DNA of 64,000 bases from Planctomycetota bacterium (GCA_021776795.1 JAJFFC010000012.1:362724-426723), one strand, 5' to 3'. Counted from the stretch's first letter, positions 52,960 through 63,405 are shown. The notes: generated by a model not told the origin, from the sequence alone. Made by a program: numbers and translations.

Positions 52960-55758
52960 TTAATGTGCACTTGCCCAATCGGGGCCGTGGCCGATGTCAA
53001 CTTTCAACGGAACACTCAAGGGGTAGGCGTTTCCCATCTCGTGGCGAACCAAATCTTCTAGGGCTTCGAGCTCGCTCGCGGGGCATTCAAAGACTAACTC
53101 ATCATGCACCTGAAGCAACATCGATGCCTCGAGAGAACTGGCTTCCAGGGCGGCGTCAACCTTGAGCATGGCAAGCTTGATGAGGTCAGCGGCGGAACCT
53201 TGTACCGGAGTATTGACCGCCATATTTTCTGCCGCGGAACGGACGCGCCCATCGCTCGAGTTGAGTTCCGGCACAGGGCGACGTCGGCCGAGCAAAGTGC
53301 GCACTTCGCCCTCTTCACGTCCGGTTTCGAGAGTCGAATCCAACCACGCACGGACTGCGGGCATTTTGGCAAAGTACTGCGCAATGAAATCTTTGGCTTC
53401 TTGCATGGTCAGCCCGGTTTCACGCGCCAAACGCTGCGGCCCCATGCCGTACAAGATGCCGAAGTTGATGGCCTTGGCGCGAGAGCGCATGGTGGCATCG
53501 ACGTCATCCGGAGCGGCATCAAAAATCAGCGCGGCGGTGGTGGCGTGGACATCGGCGCCGCTTTGGAAGGCCTTGGTCAGGGCTTCGTCTTCAGAGAGGT
53601 GAGCGACCACGCGCAGTTCCACCTGCGAATAGTCTGCCGAAACCATGATCCAGTCCTTGTGGCGGGGCACAAAGGCACGACGAATGGCGCGGCCAGCTTC
53701 GCTGCGAATGGGAATATTCTGCAGGTTGGGGTCGCTCGAGGACAGGCGCCCGGTGGCGGCGACCGCCTGATGGAAGCTGGTATGGATGTTGCCGGTTTCG
53801 GGGTGGATGTACTCCGGCAGCGCCTCGACGTAGGTGCCAATCAGCTTGGTCAGCTGGCGGTACTCGAGCAGGGATTGCACCACCTCGATATCCGCGTACT
53901 TCTCCAAAGTGCTGGCATCGGTTTTGTAGCCGGTCTTGGTGCGGCCGACGCGCTTCACTCCAGCTTCATCCTGAATCTTGAGTTCCTCAAACAAGATCGG
54001 TCCGAGTTGTTTGGGCGAGTTCAGATTGAACTCTTTACCGCAAATATCGAAGATGTTCATTGCCGCGGCGTCGCGGCGCGCGGAAAGATCTTCCTGCATT
54101 TGTTGCAGGCGCTCGCGATCAACGCGAATGCCCTGCTGTTCCATCTTGGCCAACACCGTGGCTAGCGGCATTTCCACTTCACGGAAGAGTTTCTCGGTGC
54201 CGGTTTCCTCGAGCTCCTTCTGCAGCGGGGCAATGAGCCGCCAAGTGGCATCGGCATCTTCGCAGGCATAGGTGGCGACCTTGTCAATCGGCACCAAGTC
54301 CATCGTGGTGGCCTTTTTGCCAGTGCCGAGCAGATCCTTCGTCGGAATCTTGTCGAGATTGAGATAGCTCTGACTCAGCGCATCTAAGTTGTGCGCCGAA
54401 GTGGGTTGGGTCAGGAAATGCGCCAGCATCGGGTCAAAAGCCCAACCCTGAATGTTGACTCCAGCGCGACGCATGACCTTGGCGTCGTACTTATGGTTCT
54501 GCCCGCATTTCGGTAGTTTGGGGTTCTCCAGAATCGGCTTGAAGCGACCCAGCAAGGCCTCGGGACCAAGCTCCGGCGCAGGATCCGGCAGATTCATCGC
54601 GACATACCAGGCGCGGCCATCTTCCCAGCTAAAGGACATGCCCACAAGATCTGCGCGCATGGGGTCAATGCTCGTAGTTTCGGTATCGAAGGCGAACAAA
54701 CCACAGCTTTCGAGCCCTTGGCAAAGTTCGTCCAAGGCTTCCACGCTATCGACCAGGCGGTACTCGCCATCGGCATAGCGTTGGGCGCTAATCGAAAGCG
54801 CTTCTTCTTGCGCATCATCGTCGACGGGGTCATCGAACAGGGAGGGCGTTTGCTTGGCCTTGGCAGCTTTAGCCTCTTCCTCTTTGCGCCAGGCCTCGAA
54901 GCGCCGCCCCAGAGTATTCAGGCTATGGTCCTGACAGAAGGCGGCAAGACCTGGATAGTCCGGATCGACTTGGCCAAACTCTTCATAAGCGCCCAGCTCC
55001 AAGTCTGTGCGCATGGTGACCAACTCCAAGGCTTTGGTTACTTGCTCCTTAAAGTTGCCGAGGTTCTCCGCGAGTTTACCCTTCTCTTCTTCTGGCCCGC
55101 GTTCGAGTACTTCATCTAGCGTGGGGTACTTTTGCAGCAGAGTAGTGGCGCGTTTGGGGCCAACCCCAGGCATGCCCTTGATGTTGTCGGTGGAGTCGCC
55201 GACCAAGGCTTGCCACTCGGCCATGCGCTCTGGCGGCAGGCCGTATTTCTCTTCGATTTCCTTCGGCCCGAGCTTGACCATGGGGTCGCCTTGCTTGGGT
55301 GGGGGAATCTGCCACACATAGGGGCGCACCACCTGAGCGAGGTCTTTGTCGCTCGAATAGACCTCGACTTCCCAACCCTGGGCTGCGCCTTGCACAGCGA
55401 GAGTGGCCAAGATGTCGTCTGCCTCCATCCGCGGCATTTCCAAAGACTGTATGCCAAGCAAGTCCGTGGCTTCGCGCAGCCACGGGAATTGCATGCGCAG
55501 ATCTTCGTCTAGGTCTTCACGATTGGCCTTGTACTCGGGGTCAATCTCGGCGCGGAAGGTTGGCTCCGAACGGTCCCAAGCCACCACCACATGATCGTGC
55601 GGCAGTTCCTCCAAGGCGCGCAACAAAGAAGCCAAGTAGCCATACAGCGCGCCACTGGGGCGGCCCATGTCATCGGTCAAATTGCGAATCGCGAAGAAGG
55701 CACGGAAGGCCAGGGCGGTGCCGTCGACCGCGAGAAGCTTGGGGCGGGAACTGGCCAT
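52960..55758 (-). CDS. polA: DNA polymerase I
   Basis: Full-length Pol I of 932 residues. The 5'-3' exonuclease domain occupies residues 1-300 (LLAVDGTALAFRAFFAIRNL; EADDILATL; STDNIKGMPGVGPK). The 3'-5' exonuclease domain is active-looking, with FAFDTETTS holding the D-x-E pair and YACEDADATW the downstream Asp. The polymerase domain has motif A (SADYSQVELRVVAHLS), motif B (RAKAINFGILYGMG) and motif C (QVHDELVFE). An extended acidic linker with SLFDDPVDDDAQEE joins the exonuclease domains. It lies 3 bases after yqaA in the minus-strand operon. Confidence 0.97.
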   Translation of the reverse strand: MASSRPKLLAVDGTALAFRAFFAIRNLTDDMGRPSGALYGYLASLLRALEELPHDHVVVAWDRSEPTFRAEIDPEYKANREDLDEDLRMQFPWLREATDLLGIQSLEMPRMEADDILATLAVQGAAQGWEVEVYSSDKDLAQVVRPYVWQIPPPKQGDPMVKLGPKEIEEKYGLPPERMAEWQALVGDSTDNIKGMPGVGPKRATTLLQKYPTLDEVLERGPEEEKGKLAENLGNFKEQVTKALELVTMRTDLELGAYEEFGQVDPDYPGLAAFCQDHSLNTLGRRFEAWRKEEEAKAAKAKQTPSLFDDPVDDDAQEEALSISAQRYADGEYRLVDSVEALDELCQGLESCGLFAFDTETTSIDPMRADLVGMSFSWEDGRAWYVAMNLPDPAPELGPEALLGRFKPILENPKLPKCGQNHKYDAKVMRRAGVNIQGWAFDPMLAHFLTQPTSAHNLDALSQSYLNLDKIPTKDLLGTGKKATTMDLVPIDKVATYACEDADATWRLIAPLQKELEETGTEKLFREVEMPLATVLAKMEQQGIRVDRERLQQMQEDLSARRDAAAMNIFDICGKEFNLNSPKQLGPILFEELKIQDEAGVKRVGRTKTGYKTDASTLEKYADIEVVQSLLEYRQLTKLIGTYVEALPEYIHPETGNIHTSFHQAVAATGRLSSSDPNLQNIPIRSEAGRAIRRAFVPRHKDWIMVSADYSQVELRVVAHLSEDEALTKAFQSGADVHATTAALIFDAAPDDVDATMRSRAKAINFGILYGMGPQRLARETGLTMQEAKDFIAQYFAKMPAVRAWLDSTLETGREEGEVRTLLGRRRPVPELNSSDGRVRSAAENMAVNTPVQGSAADLIKLAMLKVDAALEASSLEASMLLQVHDELVFECPASELEALEDLVRHEMGNAYPLSVPLKVDIGHGPDWASAH

Positions 55759-55761
55759 GGC

Positions 55762-56379
55762 TTAGAGATACTTGATCATGACGAAGCCGCCGACGAGCAG
55801 AATCGTGAACAGAATCGCGGCAAGGTCAAACCACTTATCCATCCAGCGCACAATTGGTTCGCCAAAGTAGCGCAACAGAATGCCTTCAGCGAAGAAGCGC
55901 ACGCTGCGGCCGAGAGCACATGCCGCCACGAAGGGCAGGAAGGCATAACCAAAGGCGCCACTGGCAATGGTGAAGACCTTGAAGGGAATCGGCGTAATAG
56001 CGGCCAGCAGGAGCGCAACCATGCCGTAATCGGCATACCAAGTTTCAATCTTGGCCCAGGTATGGCGATCGGGGTCGTAGGCGTCGAGCAACCACGTGCC
56101 GACCGAATCCATCAGGAACATGCCGATGACATAGCCAAGCAAGGCGCCCAAAACCGAACCCAGGGTGGTCAGGAAGGCGTAGTAAATCGCCTTGTCTGGC
56201 TTGCCCGCGCCCATCGCCAATAACAGTGGGTCTGGCGGCAAGGGAAAGAAGCTCGACTCAATGAAGGACAAGCTGAACAAGGCGCGCCCGGCAAAGGGTT
56301 TGTCGGCAAAGGCAAGCATCCAGTCATAGAGCCGCCGCGCCGAACGCAGAAAGTAACCAAGAACGGGGATGCGAGACAT
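55762..56379 (-). CDS. YqaA family (DedA/SNARE-associated) membrane protein
   Basis: A 205-residue membrane protein of the VTT/DedA superfamily, YqaA branch. Seen: the family start FSLSFIESSFFPLPPDPLLL, the re-entrant loop GSVLGALLGYVIGMF, and ITPIPFKVFTIASGAF with the Gly/Pro motif. About five hydrophobic segments are visible. DedA-type proteins flip lipids such as undecaprenyl phosphate or phosphatidylethanolamine; for YqaA the substrate is uncertain. It sits between recJ and polA with 2- and 3-base gaps. Confidence 0.85.
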   Translation of the reverse strand: MSRIPVLGYFLRSARRLYDWMLAFADKPFAGRALFSLSFIESSFFPLPPDPLLLAMGAGKPDKAIYYAFLTTLGSVLGALLGYVIGMFLMDSVGTWLLDAYDPDRHTWAKIETWYADYGMVALLLAAITPIPFKVFTIASGAFGYAFLPFVAACALGRSVRFFAEGILLRYFGEPIVRWMDKWFDLAAILFTILLVGGFVMIKYL

Positions 56380-56381
56380 AC

Positions 56382-58121
56382 TTAGGTGGCTGGTCTAATG
56401 TCGTGGAGGGTCCACTCCACATTGCGGCGGCCGCGCCACGCATTGATGCTGGCGGAGATGACGACGTCGACGCGATCGCCGGCGGCGAGGGACCGCAAGC
56501 GTTCGGCTTGACGCCAAGCGAGGCAACGCACGACTTCATGGTCGCGTTGCAACCGGAGCTCGGCGTGGCTGCCGTCGCCAATGGTGCGTGGGTCGGCAGC
56601 AAGTTGCAGATTGGTCGACAAGAACTTGGGCGCAGGAAAGCCTTCACCGAAGGGTTCCAGGCGTTGGAACTCGTCGATGGTCGCGGCATCGAGTTCGCCG
56701 GGACTGATTTCGGCGTCGACCTCCAACAGCGGTGGCGGGGGTGCCGGCATGTTTTCCGCCGCCTCGCGTAAGCCTGCGCCGATGGCTTCGGCCTGGGCTG
56801 GGTCAAAGTGAAAGCCTGCAGCACGGGCATGGCCGCCATAACCTTGGAATGAGCTTCCGACGTGGTCCATCAAATGCACCAAGTGCGAACCTTCAGGCGC
56901 GCGACCACTGCCGCGTGCCACGCCGCCATCGCAGCCGGCCCAAAGCAAGGTCGGCAGGCCGCTTTGTTCGCAGATTTGACTCGCGACCACACCGAGGACG
57001 CCGAAGTGCGCCTCTTCGGAGCCCGCGAAGATGACCTTGGCGCCCGACTCAAGTTGAATCTGCACGTCGCTTTGCAGCGCGGCGAGTTGTTGCTCTTGAA
57101 TCCGCCGACGCTCAAGGTTCATTTCTTCGAGCTGCGCGCACAGAGCTTCGGCTTCGTCGGTGCGCGAAGTCGCGAGCAAACGGAAGGAAATCTCGGCCTG
57201 GAATAAGCGGCCTGCGGCATTGAGTCGCGGCGCCAAGCGGAAGGCGACATCGCTGGCTTGCGCTGGGCCGCGCAACTTGGCGGCGGCGGTTAAGGCGCGT
57301 AAACCTGGTAAAGAACTTTCGGGCAAGGTCTCGAGGCCGGCGCGAACCAAGGCACGGTTGGGGCCTTGCAGTGGCATGACATCGCCCACGGTGGCAATCG
57401 CGACTAGGCCCAAGCTGTCCATCAGGAAGCGGCGGTCGCGTTCGGGGAGTTTGTCTTCGGCTAAGACATGACGCAGAACGCCCCAAGCAAACAACCAAGC
57501 CACGCCAGTGCCGCAAAAATGCGGGAAGAGGTCGTCGTCTTTGTCGGCAAGCCACGGGTTGAGCAGGGCTGCGGCCGGGGGAAGCTCTTTGCCCGGCAGG
57601 TGGTGATCGACCACCAGGGCCTGGCGCCCTTCCGCCGCCAAGATCTTCAGCGGCTCCACCGCCGAGGTGCCATTGTCGACCGCAATCACGAGTTGGGCAT
57701 TGGCCTGGCGAATCGCGGCCAGACTGCCTTCGCCAAAGCTGTAGCCATCGCGCAGGCGATCGGGGATGAAAACCTCGCTCTCCATGCCCAGGCGCTGGCA
57801 CAAAAGGTGGAGCAGCACCGAGCCGCAGGTGCCGTCGACGTCGTAATCGCCATGGATCAGGACCTTGTGCCCCTTGGCGCGGGCCTCCTCGAAGGCGGCG
57901 AGGGCCTCGGCGAACTGCGGCAGGCGGGTTGGGTCGGGCAGATGGCGTAGGCTAGGCTCTAGAATCTGGGTGGCGTCCTCGACCGTCCGCACCCCACGCT
58001 GCCACAGTAGGCCAGCCGTCAGCGGGCGCAGCCCCAAAGGGCGCGCCAGAGCCTCGGCTGCGGTGCCCGGGGAGGGGCGCAACTTCCAGCGTGACAGGGG
58101 AGCGACAGCCGTGCTTCTCAC
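56382..58121 (-). CDS. recJ: Single-stranded-DNA exonuclease RecJ
   Basis: 5'-3' single-strand exonuclease of the DHH family, about 579 residues. Motifs: IHGDYDVDGTCGSVLLH, VDNGTSAVEP, VVDHHLPGKE (DHH), GVLGVVASQICEQSGLPTLL, GGHARAAGFHFDP (DHHA1) and the C-terminal LEPFGEGFPAPKF. The start is uncertain: GTG 58121 is the first codon with family-like downstream sequence (RWKLRPSP), but AGGAG directly abuts it with no spacing. Further upstream starts would overlap selA. First gene of the recJ-yqaA-polA-antiporter unit; 21 bases separate it from divergent selA. Confidence 0.88.
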   Translation of the reverse strand: MRSTAVAPLSRWKLRPSPGTAAEALARPLGLRPLTAGLLWQRGVRTVEDATQILEPSLRHLPDPTRLPQFAEALAAFEEARAKGHKVLIHGDYDVDGTCGSVLLHLLCQRLGMESEVFIPDRLRDGYSFGEGSLAAIRQANAQLVIAVDNGTSAVEPLKILAAEGRQALVVDHHLPGKELPPAAALLNPWLADKDDDLFPHFCGTGVAWLFAWGVLRHVLAEDKLPERDRRFLMDSLGLVAIATVGDVMPLQGPNRALVRAGLETLPESSLPGLRALTAAAKLRGPAQASDVAFRLAPRLNAAGRLFQAEISFRLLATSRTDEAEALCAQLEEMNLERRRIQEQQLAALQSDVQIQLESGAKVIFAGSEEAHFGVLGVVASQICEQSGLPTLLWAGCDGGVARGSGRAPEGSHLVHLMDHVGSSFQGYGGHARAAGFHFDPAQAEAIGAGLREAAENMPAPPPPLLEVDAEISPGELDAATIDEFQRLEPFGEGFPAPKFLSTNLQLAADPRTIGDGSHAELRLQRDHEVVRCLAWRQAERLRSLAAGDRVDVVISASINAWRGRRNVEWTLHDIRPAT

Positions 58122-58137
58122 TCCTAAGATTCTAGGA
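58122..58137. promoter_or_regulatory. Inverted repeat between recJ and selA
   Basis: TCCTA (58122-58126) and TAGGA (58133-58137) form an inverted repeat. Read on the plus strand it supplies AGGA five bases before the selA ATG; on the minus strand it supplies AGGAG against the recJ start. One element may serve translation initiation for both divergent genes, leaving almost no room for promoters, which would then have to lie inside the coding regions. Confidence 0.4.
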
Positions 58138-58142
58138 AGACG

Positions 58143-59534
58143 ATGGCCGAGAATCCTCCCCGCATTCCCTCGATGAACGAGCTCCTGAACACCTGTGAGG
58201 AGCGTGGCTTGGTCGAGCGCTGGGGGCGGGAGTCCTGCGGGGCCGCTTTGACCCAGGCGCTCGAGCAAATCCGCGCCCGGCGTCGCGCTGGTGAGCTCCA
58301 GGCGGGGGTCGACGACGACTTTTGGCGGCGCGTGAGCGACCTGCTGGAGATTCTGCCAGCGATGGAGATGTGCGCTGCCCTCAATGCCACTGGGGTGGTG
58401 CTGCACACCAATCTGGGGCGCGCGCCCTGGCCAGCCGAGGCCCGCGATGCCGCTGCTCTGGCCAGTGGTGCTGCGGTGTGTGAGATCGATCGCGTGACTG
58501 GCCAACGCGGCCGCCGCGATGCCGCGGTGAGTCGGTTACTAGCGCAAGTCACTGGTGCCGAAGCGGGGCTGCCAGTGAACAACAATGCGGCCACCGTGCT
58601 CTTGGCCGTGGCTGCCTTAGCGCGCGGGCGCAAAGTCGTGGTTGCGCGGCAGGAGTTGGTCGAGATTGGCGGCAGTTATCGCATGCCTGAAGTGATTGAA
58701 GCCGCAGGCGCGGAAATGGTGGCCATCGGCACGACCAACCGCGTGCACCTCAAAGACTTCGCTGCGGCGCTGCAAGACCCAGCGGTGGCTTGTGTGTTGC
58801 GCGTGCACCCCAGCAATTTCCGCATTGTCGGCTTCACCAAGGCGCCGGAAATGAGTGAGCTTGCGGAGTTATGCCGCGAACATGGCGTACCTTTGGTATA
58901 TGACTTGGGTTCGGGTGTGATTCATGGCGAAGACCTACCTGGTCTGGAACTCGAACACCCGGTGCGCCATTCCATCGACGCTGGTTGTGATTTAGTGACC
59001 TTTTCAGGTGACAAACTGCTCGGTGGTCCGCAGGCCGGACTGATTGTGGGGGCGGCGCCCTTGGTCGAGAAGTTGCGCAGCGACATGCTGACTAGGTGCT
59101 TGCGCTTAGACAAAACCATGTTGGCGGCGCTGGAAGCGGTGTTGCGCATCCACACCTTGGGCGAACAGGCTGCGCGCGAGCGCATTCCAGGCTTGACGCG
59201 CATTGGCTACGGAGCGGCCGAATTAGAGCCGCGGGCGCAGGCCTTACTACAAGCTGCGGCTAAGGCCCTGACCGCATCAGACGGATGGTCATTGCAGGTG
59301 ATTGCCACCAAGGGGCGCGTCGGCTCGGGGGCTTCGCCGGTCGAGGACCTCGAAGGTGCCGGGCTATTGGTGTCCCACCACACGCACCATGCCGATGACC
59401 TCGCCCAAGCCTTACGTGCGCGCGCCTTGCCCTTATTCACGCGCATCCAGGATGGCGCAGTCCTACTCGACCTGCGCGCTATCGATCCCGCCGATGACAG
59501 TGAGTTGCTTGCTGCGCTCAGCTCTTTGGCTTGA
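58143..59534 (+). CDS. selA: Selenocysteine synthase SelA
   Basis: PLP enzyme that converts seryl-tRNA-Sec to selenocysteinyl-tRNA-Sec using selenophosphate. 463 residues, the usual length. Seen: an N-terminal domain with IPSMNELLN, GVVLHTNLGRAPW, NNNAATVLLAVAALARG, VARQELVEIGGSYRMP, YDLGSGVIHG and the PLP lysine in FSGDKLLGGPQAG. A Shine-Dalgarno AGGA precedes ATG 58143. Its presence, with selD 4 kb downstream, shows that this genome uses Sec. selB and tRNA-Sec (selC) are not in the window. The 3' end overlaps the convergent hydrolase by 17 bases. Confidence 0.95.
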   Translation: MAENPPRIPSMNELLNTCEERGLVERWGRESCGAALTQALEQIRARRRAGELQAGVDDDFWRRVSDLLEILPAMEMCAALNATGVVLHTNLGRAPWPAEARDAAALASGAAVCEIDRVTGQRGRRDAAVSRLLAQVTGAEAGLPVNNNAATVLLAVAALARGRKVVVARQELVEIGGSYRMPEVIEAAGAEMVAIGTTNRVHLKDFAAALQDPAVACVLRVHPSNFRIVGFTKAPEMSELAELCREHGVPLVYDLGSGVIHGEDLPGLELEHPVRHSIDAGCDLVTFSGDKLLGGPQAGLIVGAAPLVEKLRSDMLTRCLRLDKTMLAALEAVLRIHTLGEQAARERIPGLTRIGYGAAELEPRAQALLQAAAKALTASDGWSLQVIATKGRVGSGASPVEDLEGAGLLVSHHTHHADDLAQALRARALPLFTRIQDGAVLLDLRAIDPADDSELLAALSSLA

Positions 59535-60801
59535 GCGGCAAGCGCGCTAAGAACTGACGCCCCATGTCGCGGCCGTGGTAGCTCTTGAGCAGGCTTCCCA
59601 AGGTAGGGGTGGCCATAGCGCGGTTGGTTTCTTTGCCATTGACGACGAACACGATTTCTTGTTCCATGTCGAACATGCGTTCATCGACAAAGATCTCCAT
59701 GTCGTCGAGATTGGCGCGACTCAAAATGCGCAGGGTGTTGCTGTCTCGTTCTAAGCGCGCTTCCACAATGGCGCGCATTTCGGGCTGCGGCCAGTACAGG
59801 TAGTAGTGTTGCGATTTCCACGGCAAAATCGGCTGCCACACTAACTTCTCGGGAATGCTGTTGCGCCGCGCCGGGGCAATCGCCTCGAGTAAGACCCCAA
59901 TCCCGCCTTCAGGGTAACCGTGACCGCGGTCATGCACTTCGCGATACTCGAAGTTCTCGTAGCCGCCGTAGCGCTTCTTCATTTTCTCGACATGGGCCAC
60001 GGCGGCTTGGTTGGCATCGGGCGGTACCCGCGGGTCATCGGTGGATTGGAACACCACCATGCGCGTATTGCGCAAGTTTGGCACCACGCCGTCATCGATC
60101 TCGACAATGGTGCCGTCGGGACCGTAAACCGGAGTGGGGGCGCCGGCTGAAGCAGCCAGACCTGCTGCAATATCGGCATGGTGTGAGCCCAGTAGCCAAG
60201 TGCCATAGCCGCCCATGCTGTGGCCAGAGAAGTACACCTGATCGGGATCAATGTCCCAGGTTCGCATGGCATCGGTAATCAAATCTAGCACCCATTCTTC
60301 GGTGCCGGAATCGGTCCATCCGCGCTCGGTTTTTTCGAGTACCTCGGGAAAAATACCGACCCAATCCAGTTTCTTCGCGGGAGCGCTCATGGATTGATGG
60401 GGACCGGAAGCATCGCCGGAGCCCACGCCGCCGCCATGCAGGCCAATCAACAGGCCCTTCGGCTTCGAAGTATTGCCGCCGATGTAATACAACCCTCGTT
60501 CTTCCTTTTCCCAATAGAAGTGGCGGCCGCTTTTCTTTTCCAGTTTGCTGCCCTTGGACCACAACTTGTCGAGTTCTTTGCGCCAAGTTTTGATTGCCTT
60601 AGGCTTGTCCAAAGAAACCTGATCGAGAGTCGCCACGATGGCTTCGCGCCGGGCATAGGTGCCTTCGTCGCGCCGGTCTAGCTCCAAGTACTCTTCGAGA
60701 AGAGCCTTGATCTCTTTTTTACTCGGCGGCTTGGCTTCTTGCGCCAGCAGCGGCGTGGCGAGGCTTGCGCCGATAAGGAGGGCAGTCAGAACAACGCGCA
60801 T
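59518..60801 (-). CDS. Secreted alpha/beta hydrolase (prolyl-oligopeptidase/PHB depolymerase-like)
   Basis: A 427-residue exported serine hydrolase. Signal peptide MRVVLTALLIGASLATPLLA, then an N-terminal helical region (KEIKALLEEYLELDRR). The alpha/beta fold has the oxyanion-type motif LLIGLHGGG, the nucleophile elbow FSGHSMGGYGTW, an Asp in QSTDDPRVPPDANQ, and the His probably in HDRGHGYPEGG. The C-terminal 80 residues form a small beta domain ending with SYHGRDMGRQF. Substrate unknown; esterases and peptidases both fit. Lies between selA and the histidine kinase with no evident functional link to selenium. Confidence 0.8.
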   Translation of the reverse strand: MRVVLTALLIGASLATPLLAQEAKPPSKKEIKALLEEYLELDRRDEGTYARREAIVATLDQVSLDKPKAIKTWRKELDKLWSKGSKLEKKSGRHFYWEKEERGLYYIGGNTSKPKGLLIGLHGGGVGSGDASGPHQSMSAPAKKLDWVGIFPEVLEKTERGWTDSGTEEWVLDLITDAMRTWDIDPDQVYFSGHSMGGYGTWLLGSHHADIAAGLAASAGAPTPVYGPDGTIVEIDDGVVPNLRNTRMVVFQSTDDPRVPPDANQAAVAHVEKMKKRYGGYENFEYREVHDRGHGYPEGGIGVLLEAIAPARRNSIPEKLVWQPILPWKSQHYYLYWPQPEMRAIVEARLERDSNTLRILSRANLDDMEIFVDERMFDMEQEIVFVVNGKETNRAMATPTLGSLLKSYHGRDMGRQFLARLPLKPKS

Positions 60802-60840
60802 GCTCCAGCATAGCGCGGTGGACTCCGGTTCGATTTCCGC

Positions 60841-63405
60841 CTAGGAATCAGTTGAGGGGGCGTCGGCTAAGAAGCGCTGCAGCATGCCGTAGAAACTCTC
60901 TTGGTGAAGCGGCTTGCTCAAGTATCCATTCATGCCAGCGGCAATGCATTTCTCCTGATCACCGCGCATGGCGTTTGCGGTGAGCGCCACAATTGGAATG
61001 CGCGCGCGCTCATCAGGAAGTTGGCGAATACGCTGGGTGGCCTCATAGCCGTCCATTTCTGGCATTTGGCAATCCATCAGCACAAGGTCGAAATCGCCTT
61101 CGGCCACGGCTTGGAGTGCTTCCAAACCATTGTCGACGGTGGTGACATCCAGACCAACCTTAGACAGCAAACGCTGTGCAAGTTTTTGATTCACTTTGTT
61201 GTCTTCGGCGAGAAGGATGCGGACGCCAAGAGGGAATTGCGGTTCGCTGTCCTCGCCCCGTGCAAAAGACTCGGCATCGGCGTCAGACAAAGCGAGGGTG
61301 CTAGGTGAATCTCCTTCAGAGTTGCCGTGAGTTCCGAATAGGCGCGACATTTCTTCGCGCAGGAGAGGGAACTTCACTGGCTTGACCAATTGGCCATGGA
61401 ATCCGGCGGAGCGAATGTGGTGGATATCACCTCGCTCGCGTGAGGAAGACAACAGGAGCATGACCAGGCTATCGAAACGGTGGTCGGAACGGATGTCCTG
61501 GGCGAGCTGCAAACCAGTACGCTCGGGCATATTGCGGTCACACAGGAGAATCGAGAAGCTATCGCCAGCGCGTGCCGCTTCGTCGAGGCGAGCCAAAGCT
61601 TCACTCGCATTGGACGCGGATTCGTAACGACAGCCTAGGCGACGCAATTGGCCGGAAAGCACGCGGCGATTGGTTTTGATGTCGTCAACAATCAAAGCGC
61701 GAAGGCCGACCAGCATTTCGGCACAACCACCAGCAGGGATGCGGGTTTGCGCCAGCGGGAAGTCCATTTCGCACCAGAAAATGGAACCTTCGCCTTCGGT
61801 GCTAAAAGCTCCAAGGCGACCTTCCATGAGGTCGACCAGTTCGCGCGTGATTGCTAAGCCAAGACCAGTGCCACCATGGGTGCGCGTGGTTGAGGCATCG
61901 GCCTGGGTGAACTTCTCAAACAGGCGGGGGAGAGCTTCACTGGGAATGCCACAGCCCGTGTCGCGCACTTCAAAGCGCATCTTGACCTGGTCCTGGTCGC
62001 GCGAAAGTAGGCGACCTTCCACCGCAACTTCGCCGCGCTCGGTGAACTTGATGGCGTTGCCGGCCAAGTTCAGCAAGATTTGGCGCAGGCGCGTAGGGTC
62101 TCCGACCAAGCCCCGCGGTACATCGTCTTCAATGAAGGCATTCCAGTCGATTTTCTTCAATATCGCTCGTGAGGACAAGCTGTCCTGCACTGCTTCCATC
62201 ACCTTAGCAAGGTCAAACTCGGTGACCTCCAGTTCCATCTTGCCGGCTTCAATCCGCGACAAGTCGAGAATGTCATTCAGCAGATCGAGCATGTTGTCGG
62301 CACAATTCTGAATCGTGGTCAGGAAGTCCAGCTGATCGCTCGATAAATCAGTTTCCAAAGCCAACTCCGTCATGCCAATGATGCCATTCATTGGAGTACG
62401 GATTTCGTGACTCATATTGGCCAAGAACTCACTCTTGGCGCGACTGGCCTCTTTGGCTTCTTGATTCGCGTGCCGTAGCTTGGATTCGGTTTCCTTGCGC
62501 TGGGTCACATCGTGGAAGGCGAGCAAGAGGCTTCCATTGTGGTTCTTCGCTGAGACTTCAAACTGCTTGTTGTTGAAGGGGTGACGAAGCTCCATGCGCC
62601 GTGATTCCCCGCGTTCCGCCATCATGGTTTGTAACGGAAGGACTTTCTCTGTTTCTGCAAACCATCGCTCAAGATCGAGCGGGGGTTCCGGCATATCCTC
62701 CAGTAGTTGACGACCAGAGAAGTTTCCTTCAATCACCAGGCCTTTGCCACCAATCATTTCACGGCGGACCACATAAAAGGGAGCATCAATCTGCTCCAAG
62801 GCAGTGCGCATACCGTCTTCCGCTTCCAGTCGACGCGAATGTTGGCGGGTGGTATCCGCTAGCCAATAACCGACCATGAGCAAAATCGCAGACATAATCC
62901 CGGAGACCTGGACCAAACTAAACAGGGCGCGCTTGTCCTCGGAAACAAAGCCGGTCAGCGGTCCCCACAGTTCCCCGCCGACGAACAGGCAGGCCAAGGC
63001 AAGGGTGGTGAGAGCGGTATAGACCTGGGCGCGGCGAAAGCCAAGCAGCAGCGTTGCCAACATTGGCACGCAGAGGAACCAGCCAGCACTAATGTGCTGG
63101 ACCCCGCCACTGCCGACGCTGGTGATACACAGCACCAAGAACAGATCGATGGTGATGACGTGCGCCCAAAGCCGTGGGCGTGTTGTGCTCTTGAGGGCAA
63201 AGTAACCAGCTAAATTAAGTGATTCCCCGATGAGAATCGCAGGAATAGCAGGCCACCAGCCAATCCACGCCCAAAGCGCCAAGAAAGGCAAGCCGCCCAC
63301 CTGGAAAGCCATCGACACGCCCCGTGCCAAGCTGCGAATCTCCTCATCATCACGCGCATCTGGCGTGAAGAGGGTCAACCACAGTTGTTTTAGGGCAGAA
63401 AGCAT
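60841..63405 (-). CDS. Hybrid sensor histidine kinase with two receiver domains
   Basis: An 854-residue membrane sensor. About six N-terminal membrane segments (35-185) are followed by a PAS-like region (200-300). HisKA motif [12 protein letters not shown] carries phospho-acceptor His333. The HATPase domain has N-box [10 protein letters not shown]1 DTGCGI and G2 GGTGLGL. Two receiver domains follow: the first with acceptor Asp in [13 protein letters not shown] and acidic pair VDD near 575, the second with [12 protein letters not shown] and acceptor Asp in [14 protein letters not shown]. No HPt domain is fused, so a separate phosphotransfer protein or response regulator is needed; none is nearby. 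Confidence 0.92.
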   Translation of the reverse strand: MLSALKQLWLTLFTPDARDDEEIRSLARGVSMAFQVGGLPFLALWAWIGWWPAIPAILIGESLNLAGYFALKSTTRPRLWAHVITIDLFLVLCITSVGSGGVQHISAGWFLCVPMLATLLLGFRRAQVYTALTTLALACLFVGGELWGPLTGFVSEDKRALFSLVQVSGIMSAILLMVGYWLADTTRQHSRRLEAEDGMRTALEQIDAPFYVVRREMIGGKGLVIEGNFSGRQLLEDMPEPPLDLERWFAETEKVLPLQTMMAERGESRRMELRHPFNNKQFEVSAKNHNGSLLLAFHDVTQRKETESKLRHANQEAKEASRAKSEFLANMSHEIRTPMNGIIGMTELALETDLSSDQLDFLTTIQNCADNMLDLLNDILDLSRIEAGKMELEVTEFDLAKVMEAVQDSLSSRAILKKIDWNAFIEDDVPRGLVGDPTRLRQILLNLAGNAIKFTERGEVAVEGRLLSRDQDQVKMRFEVRDTGCGIPSEALPRLFEKFTQADASTTRTHGGTGLGLAITRELVDLMEGRLGAFSTEGEGSIFWCEMDFPLAQTRIPAGGCAEMLVGLRALIVDDIKTNRRVLSGQLRRLGCRYESASNASEALARLDEAARAGDSFSILLCDRNMPERTGLQLAQDIRSDHRFDSLVMLLLSSSRERGDIHHIRSAGFHGQLVKPVKFPLLREEMSRLFGTHGNSEGDSPSTLALSDADAESFARGEDSEPQFPLGVRILLAEDNKVNQKLAQRLLSKVGLDVTTVDNGLEALQAVAEGDFDLVLMDCQMPEMDGYEATQRIRQLPDERARIPIVALTANAMRGDQEKCIAAGMNGYLSKPLHQESFYGMLQRFLADAPSTDS

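Noticed and set aside
53104-54165. A 353-codon antisense frame within polA
   Set aside because: Sense strand encodes unmistakable polymerase motifs.
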